From Streptomyces sp. GQFP (GTDB lineage Bacteria > Actinomycetota > Actinomycetes > Streptomycetales > Streptomycetaceae), in assembly GCF_021545335.1 (NCBI RefSeq), contig NZ_CP089312.1, positions 1,550,001-1,614,000 of the forward strand: a DNA stretch of 64,000 nucleotides. The letters are read 5' to 3'. A model generated the notes under the pieces. It was not told the origin of the DNA. It saw only the letters and a list, made by a program, of their open reading frames with translations, and did not search any database. Positions 51,153 to 58,756 of this stretch are shown in pieces (positions within the stretch are counted from its first letter, which is position 1; every line of letters starts with the position of its first letter). Made by a program: the position numbers and the translations under genes.

Positions 51153-52397
51153 ATGGGACCCCGCAGAAGGCGTACCGGTCATGACTGGAAGGTGCTCGCG
51201 GAGTCCTGCGCGGCGCTGCTGGAACGGGTGCCGGAGCTGGTCGACGAGCATCTGCGGCAACTGACGGAGCACTCCCCCGTCTACGGCCAGGTCATCCCGT
51301 ACGACCAGCAGTGGCGGGAGGTCGAGGAGGCGATGCGGATCGGCATCGGGACGATCTCCGCGCCCCGGGGCTCGCCGCGCCGCGATCTGGAGTACGCGGA
51401 GGACGCGGGCCGGCGCCGCGCCCAGCAGGGGCTGCCGCTGGAGCTGTTGGTGCACGCGTACCGGAGCGCGGGCTATCTGGTCTGGGACGCGCTGCTGGAG
51501 GGGGCGGGCGGCCAGGAACCCCAACGGCTCGGGGTGCTGATGCGATCGGCGACCCTGGTGTGGTCGGCGATCGACGCGCAGGCGGCGGTGGCGTCGGAGG
51601 CGTACCGGGCGACCGAGATGGAACTGCGGCGGCGTACGGACGAGCAGTTGCAGGCGTTGCTCGACGCGCTGCTCGACGGCCAGGAGTCGCCGGGGCTGGC
51701 CGCGCGGGCGGCGGCGGGGCTCGATCTGCCGGAGCGGGGCGCGTACGCGGTGGTGGTGCTGCGGGCGGACCGGCGGGATCCGAGGGAGGCCTTCCACCGG
51801 CCGTTGCGGGGCGCCGGGTACCGGTTCGTGTGGCGGATGCGGGCCGACCAGGAGGTGGGCGTGGTGCTGCTGGGGCCCGACCAGGGGCTCGACGCGGTGG
51901 CGCGGGCGCTGAGCGGGCGGTGCTCGGGGGCGGGCGGGATCAGTCCCGTCGTACCGGGACTGGCGGAACTGGGACGGGCCCGGCGGCTGGCCGAACTGGC
52001 GTTGCGCACCTGCCCGCCGGACACGAGCGAGGTCGTACGCCTTGACCAGCGGATGCCGACAGCCCTGGTGGTGAGCCAGCCGGAACTCGCGAACCGCCTG
52101 GTGTCGTCCGTCTTCGGCGCCCTGGTCGGGCTGGAGCCCGCCGACCGGGAGGTACTCCTGGAGACCCTCGACGTGTGGCTGACCTGCGAGGGGTCGGCGG
52201 GCCGGGCCGCCGGACGCCTGTACTGCCACCGCAACACGGTGTTCAACCGCTTACGACGGCTGGAGCAGCTGACGTCCAGGTCACTGGCCAGGCCGCGCGA
52301 CCTGATCGAGATGACGTTGGCTCTGGACGCGTATCGGTTGTCGGGGCCGGCGGGGGTACTGGAGGACGCCACGCGGCTCACCGGCAGCGGCGGGTGA
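51153..52397 (+). CDS. PucR/CdaR-type transcriptional regulator with a TTA codon
   Basis: The 414-residue protein has an N-terminal helical sensor region and a central GGDEF-like/PucR mid-domain. Its C-terminal PucR helix-turn-helix (about 345-380) contains GRLYCHRNTVFNRLRRLEQL. Codon 367 (52251-52253), in the HTH itself, is TTA, so translation should depend on bldA. Divergence from the transporter operon suggests it controls that operon. The ATG at 51153 is chosen by domain start; the ligand is unknown. Confidence 0.9.
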   Translation: MGPRRRRTGHDWKVLAESCAALLERVPELVDEHLRQLTEHSPVYGQVIPYDQQWREVEEAMRIGIGTISAPRGSPRRDLEYAEDAGRRRAQQGLPLELLVHAYRSAGYLVWDALLEGAGGQEPQRLGVLMRSATLVWSAIDAQAAVASEAYRATEMELRRRTDEQLQALLDALLDGQESPGLAARAAAGLDLPERGAYAVVVLRADRRDPREAFHRPLRGAGYRFVWRMRADQEVGVVLLGPDQGLDAVARALSGRCSGAGGISPVVPGLAELGRARRLAELALRTCPPDTSEVVRLDQRMPTALVVSQPELANRLVSSVFGALVGLEPADREVLLETLDVWLTCEGSAGRAAGRLYCHRNTVFNRLRRLEQLTSRSLARPRDLIEMTLALDAYRLSGPAGVLEDATRLTGSGG

Positions 52398-52415
52398 CGC
52401 GGTACGGCGTCCTGC

Positions 52416-52487
52416 GGGCTTCGGACCAGGAAGCCCCGGCCGATGTCTCCCGGGCCTCAGACCAGGAAGTCCCGGCCGATGTTCTCC
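52416..52487. repeat. 36-bp tandem duplication at the glycerate kinase 3' end
   Basis: Two adjacent copies (52416-52450 and 52452-52487) match at about 32 of 36 positions with one indel; the core is GACCAGGAAG-CCCGGCCGATGT. The second copy encodes the last codons and stop of glycerate kinase; the first lies just beyond the stop, between the convergent kinase and PucR genes. Confidence 0.85.
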
Positions 52488-53626
52488 GCGACCCGTTCCA
52501 GGATCGGGCCGGCGTCGGAGATGCACTTGGCGAGGTCCGGTTCCATGTCCGTCAGGGGGTAGGCGCGGCGGATGCCGGCCCGGCCCAGGGCCTCCGGGCG
52601 CAGGGCCAGACGGCCGCAGACCGCGACTACCTCGCGGCCCTCCGCGCGGGCCGCCGCGGCGACGCCCGCCGGGGCCTTGCCGTGCAGGGTCTGCTCGTCG
52701 AGGGAGCCCTCGCCGGTGATCACGAGGGTGGCGCGGTCCAGGGCGGGCCCGAAGCCTAGGACGTCGAGCATGACCTCGATGCCGGGCCGGAACCGGGCGC
52801 CGAGGACCAGGGCGCCGTAGCCGATGCCGCCGGCGGCGCCCGCACCCGGCGCGGCGGCGTACTCGGCGGCCTTCGGGCCGATCGCGGCCTCCAGGATCTT
52901 CGCGTAGTGCGCGAGGGCCGCGTCCAGGGCCTCCACGTCGTCCGGGGAGGCGCCCTTCTGCGGGCCGTACACCGCGGGGGCGCCCTTCGGCCCGGTCAGC
53001 GGGTTGTCCACGTCGCTGGCCAGCACGAAGTCGACGTCCGCGAGGCGGGTGTCGAGGTCCGAGAGGTCGGCCGTGGCCAGGACGTCCAGCCCGCCGCCCC
53101 CGGGCGGCAGCGGTTCGCCGTCGGCGTCCAGGAAGCGGGCGCCGAGCGCGGACAACATGCCCGCGCCGCCGTCGGTGGTGGCGCTGCCGCCGACCCCGAA
53201 GACGATGGTGCGCGCGCCCGCGTCCAGCGCGGCCCGCAGCAGTTCTCCGGAGCCGTACGTCGATGCCGTGAGCGGCGCGAACACGCCCGCGGGCAGCCGC
53301 TGGAGACCGCTCGCCTCGGCCATCTCCACCACCGCGGTGCCGTCGCGCAGCGCGAACGCGGCGCTCACCTCATGCCCGAGTGGCCCCGCGACCCGCACCT
53401 CACGCCGTTCGAATCCGGCGGCGACCGCGGCGTCCACGGTCCCGTCGCCGCCGTCGGCCACGGGCAGCGACTCGACCTCGACATGGGGGGCGGCCTTGCG
53501 CAGCCCGGCGGTCACCCGCTCGGCGACCTGTACGGCCGTCAGCGACCCCTTGAACTTGTCGGCGGCGATCAGCACCCGAGTCGCCCGCACACCCGTCACC
53601 TTCGCCGTACCCGAAGCGTCCGCCAC
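52457..53626 (-). CDS. Glycerate kinase (GlxK/GarK family)
   Basis: The 389-residue enzyme phosphorylates D-glycerate to 2-phosphoglycerate. It begins its domain with VLIAADKFKGSLTAVQVAE and has VFGVGGSATTDGGAGMLSALG and ITGEGSLDEQTLHGKAPAGVA, all family signatures. The GTG at 53626 is preferred because AAGGGA lies eight bases upstream; an ATG three codons earlier is possible. It could consume glycerate derived from the glyoxylate released by the ccr pathway, but that connection is inference. Confidence 0.92.
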   Translation of the reverse strand: MADASGTAKVTGVRATRVLIAADKFKGSLTAVQVAERVTAGLRKAAPHVEVESLPVADGGDGTVDAAVAAGFERREVRVAGPLGHEVSAAFALRDGTAVVEMAEASGLQRLPAGVFAPLTASTYGSGELLRAALDAGARTIVFGVGGSATTDGGAGMLSALGARFLDADGEPLPPGGGGLDVLATADLSDLDTRLADVDFVLASDVDNPLTGPKGAPAVYGPQKGASPDDVEALDAALAHYAKILEAAIGPKAAEYAAAPGAGAAGGIGYGALVLGARFRPGIEVMLDVLGFGPALDRATLVITGEGSLDEQTLHGKAPAGVAAAARAEGREVVAVCGRLALRPEALGRAGIRRAYPLTDMEPDLAKCISDAGPILERVAENIGRDFLV

Positions 53627-53775
53627 CCTGCACATCCCTTGCTTTCCGGCCCCGTCAACGTCAGGGCAGTCGCGCCGCTGCGACCTTAACCGCAGGAGGC
53701 GCGCCCCGTCATGCCTTCTTGACCGCCCACAGTCAGGGCACAGCCGACGACCGCACATGGTGGTAGACCGGAGCC

Positions 53776-54855
53776 ATGACCCATGCAGGCACCGAGCCCG
53801 ACCTCGCGGACCGAGTTCTCGGGGGCTGGCTGGGCCGGATCGCGGGCAACATGCTCGGCAAGCCGGTCGAGCGGGGCGACTACTGGACGCGCGACCGCAT
53901 CGACCGCTACTTGCGGCGAACCGGCGCCCTCCCCCTCACCGACTATCTGCCCGAGCCGCCGCCCGGAAGCGAGCACGAAGGCTTCGAACTCCGCCCCGAA
54001 TGGCGGGAGTGCGTACGTGGCCGGATCCACGGCAGCTGCCGCGACGACGACGTCGACTACGCGATCCTCGGCCTGGACCTGCTGGAGACGCACGGTTTCG
54101 ACTTCAGCACCGAGCAGGTCGGCGAGCTGTGGCTGCTGCGGCTGCCGTTCCTCCAGACGTTCACGGCGGAACGCGCGGCCTATCGCAACCTCACGGCCGG
54201 TCTCAAGCCACCGCTGACGGCCACGCACGACAACCCGTACCAGGAGTGGATCGGCGCCCTGATCCGCGCCGACATCTACGGCTGGACCTGTCCGGACGCC
54301 CCGCACCGCGCCGCCTATCTGGCCCGCAGGGACGCCGTCCTCTCCCACACGGGCAACGGCGTGTACGGGGCGATGTTCGCGGCGGCCCTGATCTCGGCGG
54401 CGTTCACGGCACCCGACGTACGGCACGCGCTGGACACGGCGCTGACGGTGATCCCGGCGAGCAGCCGCCTGGCCCGTACGGTACGCCGGGTCATGGCGCT
54501 TCACGAGACCCGGCTGACCTGGGAGGACACGCTCGCCACGGTCTCCGCGGAGACCGCCGGGCTCGGCTGGATCCACACAGTCCCGAACGTCGCCGTCCTC
54601 ACCGCCGGTCTCCTGTACGGCGACGGCGACTTCACCAGCACGATCGCCCTGACCGTCCGGGGCGGCCTGGACACCGACTCGAACGGCGCGACCGCGGGCT
54701 CGGTGGCCGGTGTGCTGTGCGGCGCGGAGGCGATCCCGAGCCGGTGGAAGGACCCGCTGGAGGACACCGTACGCAGCGCGGTGTTCGGTTTCGACGGGGT
54801 GCGGATCAGTGAACTGGCGGCGCGGACGGTGCGGTTGGGACACCCGCAGGTGTGA
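53776..54855 (+). CDS. ADP-ribosylglycohydrolase family protein
   Basis: The 359-residue all-helical protein has the DraG/ARH metal-site motifs. GWLGRIAGNMLGKPVE is near the start, DDDVD is at 90-94 and GLDTDSNGATAGSVAG contains D299 and D301, which coordinate the two magnesium ions. The family removes ADP-ribose from proteins or small adducts; some members act on other N-glycosides, so activity is not certain. It is divergent from glycerate kinase and 51 nt ahead of a NUDIX gene. Confidence 0.9.
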   Translation: MTHAGTEPDLADRVLGGWLGRIAGNMLGKPVERGDYWTRDRIDRYLRRTGALPLTDYLPEPPPGSEHEGFELRPEWRECVRGRIHGSCRDDDVDYAILGLDLLETHGFDFSTEQVGELWLLRLPFLQTFTAERAAYRNLTAGLKPPLTATHDNPYQEWIGALIRADIYGWTCPDAPHRAAYLARRDAVLSHTGNGVYGAMFAAALISAAFTAPDVRHALDTALTVIPASSRLARTVRRVMALHETRLTWEDTLATVSAETAGLGWIHTVPNVAVLTAGLLYGDGDFTSTIALTVRGGLDTDSNGATAGSVAGVLCGAEAIPSRWKDPLEDTVRSAVFGFDGVRISELAARTVRLGHPQV

Positions 54856-54906
54856 CGGGACGCCGACGGACGGCTGTCCGTCATCTCCCCTGGTTACGCT
54901 TCCAGG

Positions 54907-55398
54907 ATGACCATCCAAGACTTCGCCACATACATCGCCGGCCTGCCCCGCGTCCTGGCCGGCGCCGCCGCGCTCTTCCGTGACGCCGACGGACGGATCC
55001 TGCTCGTCGAGCCCAACTACCGTGAGGGCTGGGCCCTTCCAGGCGGCACGATCGAGTCGGACACCGGGGAGACCCCGCGCCAGGGCGCGCGCCGGGAGAC
55101 CCTGGAGGAGATCGGCCTCGACCGGGAACTGGGCCGCCTGCTGGCCGTCGACTGGGTCCACATCGCGGGTCACATGCCGCTGGTCGCCTATCTGTACGAC
55201 GGTGGCGTCCTCGACGAGGAGACCCTCAAGTCGATCAGACTCCAGGAGGAGGAACTGCTGTCCTGGCGGCTGGTGGCACGCGAGGACCTCGGCGAGTACC
55301 TCTTGGGTTCCCTGGGACGACGGGTACTGCACGCCCTCGACGTGCTGGCGGAGGGCGCGGGAACGGTGGAACTGGAGAACGGCGACCGGGTGGCCTGA
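54907..55398 (+). CDS. NUDIX hydrolase
   Basis: The 163-residue protein has a complete Nudix box from G46/G47 to about residue 70: GGTIESDTGETPRQGARRET followed by LEEIGL, matching GX5EX7REUXEEXGU. It hydrolyses a nucleoside diphosphate linked to another moiety; the substrate is unassigned. TACGCT (54894-54899) lies only seven bases before the ATG, so the transcript may be leaderless. Position after an ADP-ribosylglycohydrolase and before a sirtuin makes an ADP-ribose compound a reasonable guess. Confidence 0.92.
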   Translation: MTIQDFATYIAGLPRVLAGAAALFRDADGRILLVEPNYREGWALPGGTIESDTGETPRQGARRETLEEIGLDRELGRLLAVDWVHIAGHMPLVAYLYDGGVLDEETLKSIRLQEEELLSWRLVAREDLGEYLLGSLGRRVLHALDVLAEGAGTVELENGDRVA

Positions 55399-55420
55399 CC
55401 AGCACCCCGGCCCGCGAGGT

Positions 55421-55627
55421 TCAGCCCTGAACGTCCGGCGGCTTCACCTCGTCGACGGCCCGCCTCGCGTCGTCACGCTCGGCGACCCGGGCCTCCGTCC
55501 GGTGACCGCGCGCGATGTAGTCCCGCACGACGAGCTCTACGGCGTCCTGCGGGTTCCCGACGCCCGCGAGCACCATGACTTCGACGACCAGTTCGGCGTC
55601 GAGAGATACGGAGACCTTGGCTGCCAT
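55421..55627 (-). CDS. Small ribbon-helix-helix-like (antitoxin-type) protein
   Basis: The 68-residue protein starts MAAKVSVSLDAELVVEVMVL and continues NPQDAVELVVRDYIARG, a strand-helix-helix pattern like VapB/RHH antitoxins. No toxin gene is adjacent on either side, so it is either solitary or a transcription factor. I do not recognise the exact family. The ATG at 55627 begins directly before the intergenic region of the sirtuin gene. Confidence 0.6.
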   Translation of the reverse strand: MAAKVSVSLDAELVVEVMVLAGVGNPQDAVELVVRDYIARGHRTEARVAERDDARRAVDEVKPPDVQG

Positions 55628-55753
55628 GGGCGGACATTAACACCGGGCGCATGTTCGTACACGAGTACGGCGGCACGGTCACGCTCCCATCAAGCAAGCC
55701 CCGGGCCGTTAACCGGTCGCCGCTCCCGAACCCCGCGACCTACCCTCGGCACC

Positions 55754-56488
55754 ATGACCAAGCCTCTCGTCGCCGTCCTCAGCGGCGCCGGAATCTCGAC
55801 CGACTCCGGCATCCCCGACTACCGCGGCCCGGGCGGCCTGTGGCGGCGCGATCCCGGGGCCGAGAAGCTCGTGACGTACGAGTACTACATGAGCGATCCC
55901 GAGATCCGGCGCCGTTCCTGGCAGATGCGGCGCCAGAACCGGACCCTTCGGGCCGAGCCCAACGCCGCGCACCTGGCCGTGGCCGAGTTGGAGCGGGCCG
56001 GGGTGCCCGTGCGGGTGATCACGCAGAACGTCGACGGGCTGCACCAGCTCGCCGGGTTGCCGGCCCGCAAGGTGCTCGAACTGCACGGCACCGCACGGGA
56101 GTTCGTGTGCACCGAGTGTGATGCGCGCGGGCCGATGGAGGACGCCCTCGCCCGGGTCGACGCCGGGGAGGACGACCCCGCCTGTCTCACCTGCGGCGGG
56201 ATCCTGAAGTCGGCGACCGTCATGTTCGGTCAGCGGCTCGACCCGGTCGTCCTCGGGGACGCCCTCGCCATCACCAAGGCCTGCCAGGTGTTCATCGCCG
56301 TCGGGACGAGCCTCCAGGTCCAGCCCGCCGCCGGGCTCGCCGGTGTGGCCGCCGATCACGGCGCCCGGCTCGTCATCGTCAACGCCGAGCCGACCCCGTA
56401 CGACGACCGGGCCGACGAAATCGTACGGGAGCCGATCGGCACGGCCCTGCCCCAACTGCTGCGCGCCCTGGGGAAGTCGGAGGTCTAG
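55754..56488 (+). CDS. Sir2 family NAD-dependent protein deacylase
   Basis: The 244-residue sirtuin has the NAD motif GAGISTDSGIPDYRG (11-25), TQNVDGLH (90-97), catalytic H111 (LELHG) and four structural zinc cysteines C119, C122, C144 and C147. It removes acyl groups from lysines with formation of O-acyl-ADP-ribose and nicotinamide. A macrodomain protein able to hydrolyse that product is encoded 5 kb away. TACCCT ends eight bases before the ATG, consistent with a very short or absent leader. Confidence 0.94.
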   Translation: MTKPLVAVLSGAGISTDSGIPDYRGPGGLWRRDPGAEKLVTYEYYMSDPEIRRRSWQMRRQNRTLRAEPNAAHLAVAELERAGVPVRVITQNVDGLHQLAGLPARKVLELHGTAREFVCTECDARGPMEDALARVDAGEDDPACLTCGGILKSATVMFGQRLDPVVLGDALAITKACQVFIAVGTSLQVQPAAGLAGVAADHGARLVIVNAEPTPYDDRADEIVREPIGTALPQLLRALGKSEV

Positions 56489-56640
56489 GCACACGGGGCC
56501 GGAGTGCCCCGCACGGGCGCACCGACCCGCACCACCCGCACGCCCGCCTCCTCCAGGGCCGCACAAGTCACGCTGTCCGCAGCCTCGTTGGTCACAAGGA
56601 CGTCCAACTCCTCGGGGCCGCAGACCTTCACCATTGGAGA
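56485..56640 (-). pseudogene. DeoR/GlpR-type regulator, C-terminal remnant
   Basis: The minus-strand frame ending at 56485 reads MVKVCGPEELDVLVTNEAAD then TCAALEEAGVRVVRV. It resembles the last 40 residues of DeoR/GlpR sugar-phosphate regulators (LVTD..AD...AALEEAGV.VV). There is no DNA-binding or main ligand domain; upstream sequence is immediately the 3' end of ogt. Its stop overlaps the last codons of the sirtuin gene. I read it as the stub of a regulator lost by deletion; a short expressed ORF from the ATG at 56634 cannot be excluded. Confidence 0.5.
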
Positions 56641-56642
56641 GA

Positions 56643-57131
56643 TCAGAAGAGCGCCGACCCCCGTTCGAAGTCCAGCAGCCGCTGCTTGCGCTCCAGCCCG
56701 CCCCCGTACCCGGTGAGGCTGCCGTCCGCGCCGACCACCCGGTGGCAGGGCACGATGATGCCGACGGGGTTCTTGCCGTTGGCGAGGCCCACGGCGCGGG
56801 ATGCCTTCGGATTGCCGAGGGCGTCGGCGAGTTCGCCGTACGAGCGGGTCTCGCCGTACGGGATACGGCACAGCTGCTCCCACACGCTGCGCTGGAACTC
56901 CGTTCCCGACAGCCGGAGTTGCAGAGTGAACTCCTTCAACTCGCCCTCGAAATACGCCTTCAGCTGGTCGACCGTCTCCCCGAAAGGCGCGTCGTCGCGG
57001 GCGCCGAAGTTCTCCTCGGGCGGGCGGTGACGCTGGTCGACCATGTAGAGACCGCTGAGGACTCCGTCGTCGGCCACGAGGGTGAGGGGGCCGTACGGGC
57101 TGTCGATGACTGTGTGGTGCTTCATGTTCAT
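56643..57131 (-). CDS. ogt: Methylated-DNA--protein-cysteine S-methyltransferase
   Basis: The 162-residue suicide repair protein removes alkyl groups from O6 of guanine onto C129 in VPCHRVVG. The DNA-binding helix-turn-helix with arginine finger is SRAVGLANGKNPVGIIVPCH. Length is normal for Ogt without the Ada N-domain. The ATG at 57131 has AGGGA six bases upstream. It lies 28 nt after the Ada-AlkA gene on the same strand, making a two-gene alkylation-repair operon. Confidence 0.95.
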   Translation of the reverse strand: MNMKHHTVIDSPYGPLTLVADDGVLSGLYMVDQRHRPPEENFGARDDAPFGETVDQLKAYFEGELKEFTLQLRLSGTEFQRSVWEQLCRIPYGETRSYGELADALGNPKASRAVGLANGKNPVGIIVPCHRVVGADGSLTGYGGGLERKQRLLDFERGSALF

Positions 57132-57159
57132 GGGGATTCCCTGGTGTTCCTCAACGTCG

Positions 57160-58665
57160 TTATACCGGTAGAAAGTTGATGGGGTGGCTGTCCGTCGCCC
57201 ACAGGTACTGGACCGCGTACGCCCGCCACGGCCGCCAGGCCGCCGCACGTGCCGTCAGTGCGGCCGGCGTCGAAGGGAGGCCCAACTCCTGGGCCGCGCG
57301 CCGGATTCCGAGGTCCGTGGGGAGGAACGCGTCGGGGTCGCCGAGGGCACGCATCGCGATGACGTCGACCGTCCAGGGGCCGAAGCCGGGGAGGGCGAGC
57401 AGCCGGGCACGGGCCTCCGACCAGTCGCTCTCGACGCCCAAGTGGAGTGTCCCGTCGGCGAGTTGGCCGACCAGTGTCGTGAAGGTGGCCCGGCGGGTGC
57501 GGGGCATGGCCAGGGACTCGGGGTCGAGGGCGGCCAGGGCCTGTGGTGTGGGGAAGAGGTGGGTCAGGCCGCCCTCGGGATCGTCGACCGGGTCGCCGTA
57601 CGCCGTGACGAGACGGGCCGCGTGGGTACGGGCGGCGGCCGTGGACACCTGTTGGCCGAGCACCGCCCGTACGGCGAACTCCGCCTCGTCGACCGTGCGC
57701 GGGACGCGTCGCCCCGGGGCCTTCGCGACGAGCGGCGCCAGCACCGGATCCGTACGCAACTGCTCGTCCACCGCGACCGGATCGGCGTCCAGGTCGAGCA
57801 TCCGGCGGCAGCGGCTGATGGCGACGGGCAGGTCGCGCAGGTCGCTGAGGGTGAGGCGGCACGCGATGTGGTCGGGCTTCGGGGTGAGAGCGGCGATGCC
57901 GTGTCCGTACGGGAGGCGCAGGGTCCGGCGGTAGGCGCCGTCACGCCACTCCTCCACACCGGGTACGGCGGTCGCGGCGAGGTGGCCGAAGAGGTTGTCC
58001 GGGTTGAGCGGGGCGCGGAAGGGCAGGCGGAGGTTGAGCGCGCCCGGTGTGCCAGCCGGTGCGCTGACGGCCGTACCCCCACCGCCCGCCTGCGTGCGTG
58101 TCTTCGGGAGGCGGGCGCGGAGTTCGCTCGGGGAGAGGGCGAAGACCTCGCGGACGGTGTCGTTGAAGGTTCGGATCGAGGCGAAGCCCGCCGCGAAGGC
58201 GATCTCCGCCATGGGCAGCGCGGTCGTCTCGACGAGGAGCCGCGCGGTCTGGGCGCGCTGGGCGCGGGCGAGGGCGAGCGGGCCTGCGCCCAGTTCGGCG
58301 AGGAGCTGCCGTTCGATCTGGCGGGTGCTGTAGCCGAGGCGGGCGGCGAGGCCCGGAACTCCTTCGCGGTCCACGATGCCGTCGCCGATCAGCCGCATCG
58401 CGCGAGCCACGAGATCGGCCCGCTGGTTCCACTCCGGCGAGCCGGGGCTGGTGTCCGGGCGGCACCGCTTGCAGGCCCGGAAGCCCGCCTGCTGGCAGGC
58501 CGCCGCGCTCGGGTAGAAGGTCATGTTCTCGGGCTTGGGCGGCACGACCGGGCAGCTGGGCCGGCAGTAGATCCGAGTGGTCAGGACCGCCGTGAAGAAC
58601 CAGCCGTCGAACCGCGCGTCCTTCGACTGGACGGCACGTACGCAGCGCTCGGTGTCGGTGTGCAT
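57160..58665 (-). CDS. alkA: Ada-AlkA fusion: alkylation sensor and 3-methyladenine DNA glycosylase II
   Basis: The 501-residue protein has three parts. These are an Ada N-terminal zinc domain (C34, C38, C65, C68; RIYCRPSC, FRACKRC) that accepts methyl groups from phosphotriesters, an AraC-type helix-turn-helix (about 78-185), and an AlkA glycosylase (about 215-500). The glycosylase has LPGFGPWTVDVIAMRAL and the catalytic aspartate in FLPTDLGI. It should sense methylation and activate its own operon while excising alkylated bases. The ATG at 58665 starts MHTDTERC; an ATG at 58677 is possible. Confidence 0.94.
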   Translation of the reverse strand: MHTDTERCVRAVQSKDARFDGWFFTAVLTTRIYCRPSCPVVPPKPENMTFYPSAAACQQAGFRACKRCRPDTSPGSPEWNQRADLVARAMRLIGDGIVDREGVPGLAARLGYSTRQIERQLLAELGAGPLALARAQRAQTARLLVETTALPMAEIAFAAGFASIRTFNDTVREVFALSPSELRARLPKTRTQAGGGGTAVSAPAGTPGALNLRLPFRAPLNPDNLFGHLAATAVPGVEEWRDGAYRRTLRLPYGHGIAALTPKPDHIACRLTLSDLRDLPVAISRCRRMLDLDADPVAVDEQLRTDPVLAPLVAKAPGRRVPRTVDEAEFAVRAVLGQQVSTAAARTHAARLVTAYGDPVDDPEGGLTHLFPTPQALAALDPESLAMPRTRRATFTTLVGQLADGTLHLGVESDWSEARARLLALPGFGPWTVDVIAMRALGDPDAFLPTDLGIRRAAQELGLPSTPAALTARAAAWRPWRAYAVQYLWATDSHPINFLPV

Positions 58666-58756
58666 CGCGTTCCGCATACGTCCAGCATCGGCGATGGGCC
58701 GGGGCGGGGCTGGCGGAAATCCGACATCAAGGTGACGTGTCCAGGAACCTTCCGGA

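Noticed and set aside
55421..55627. Toxin-antitoxin module around the RHH-like small protein
   Set aside because: Neither neighbour (NUDIX hydrolase, sirtuin) is a toxin and no extra short ORF is adjacent.
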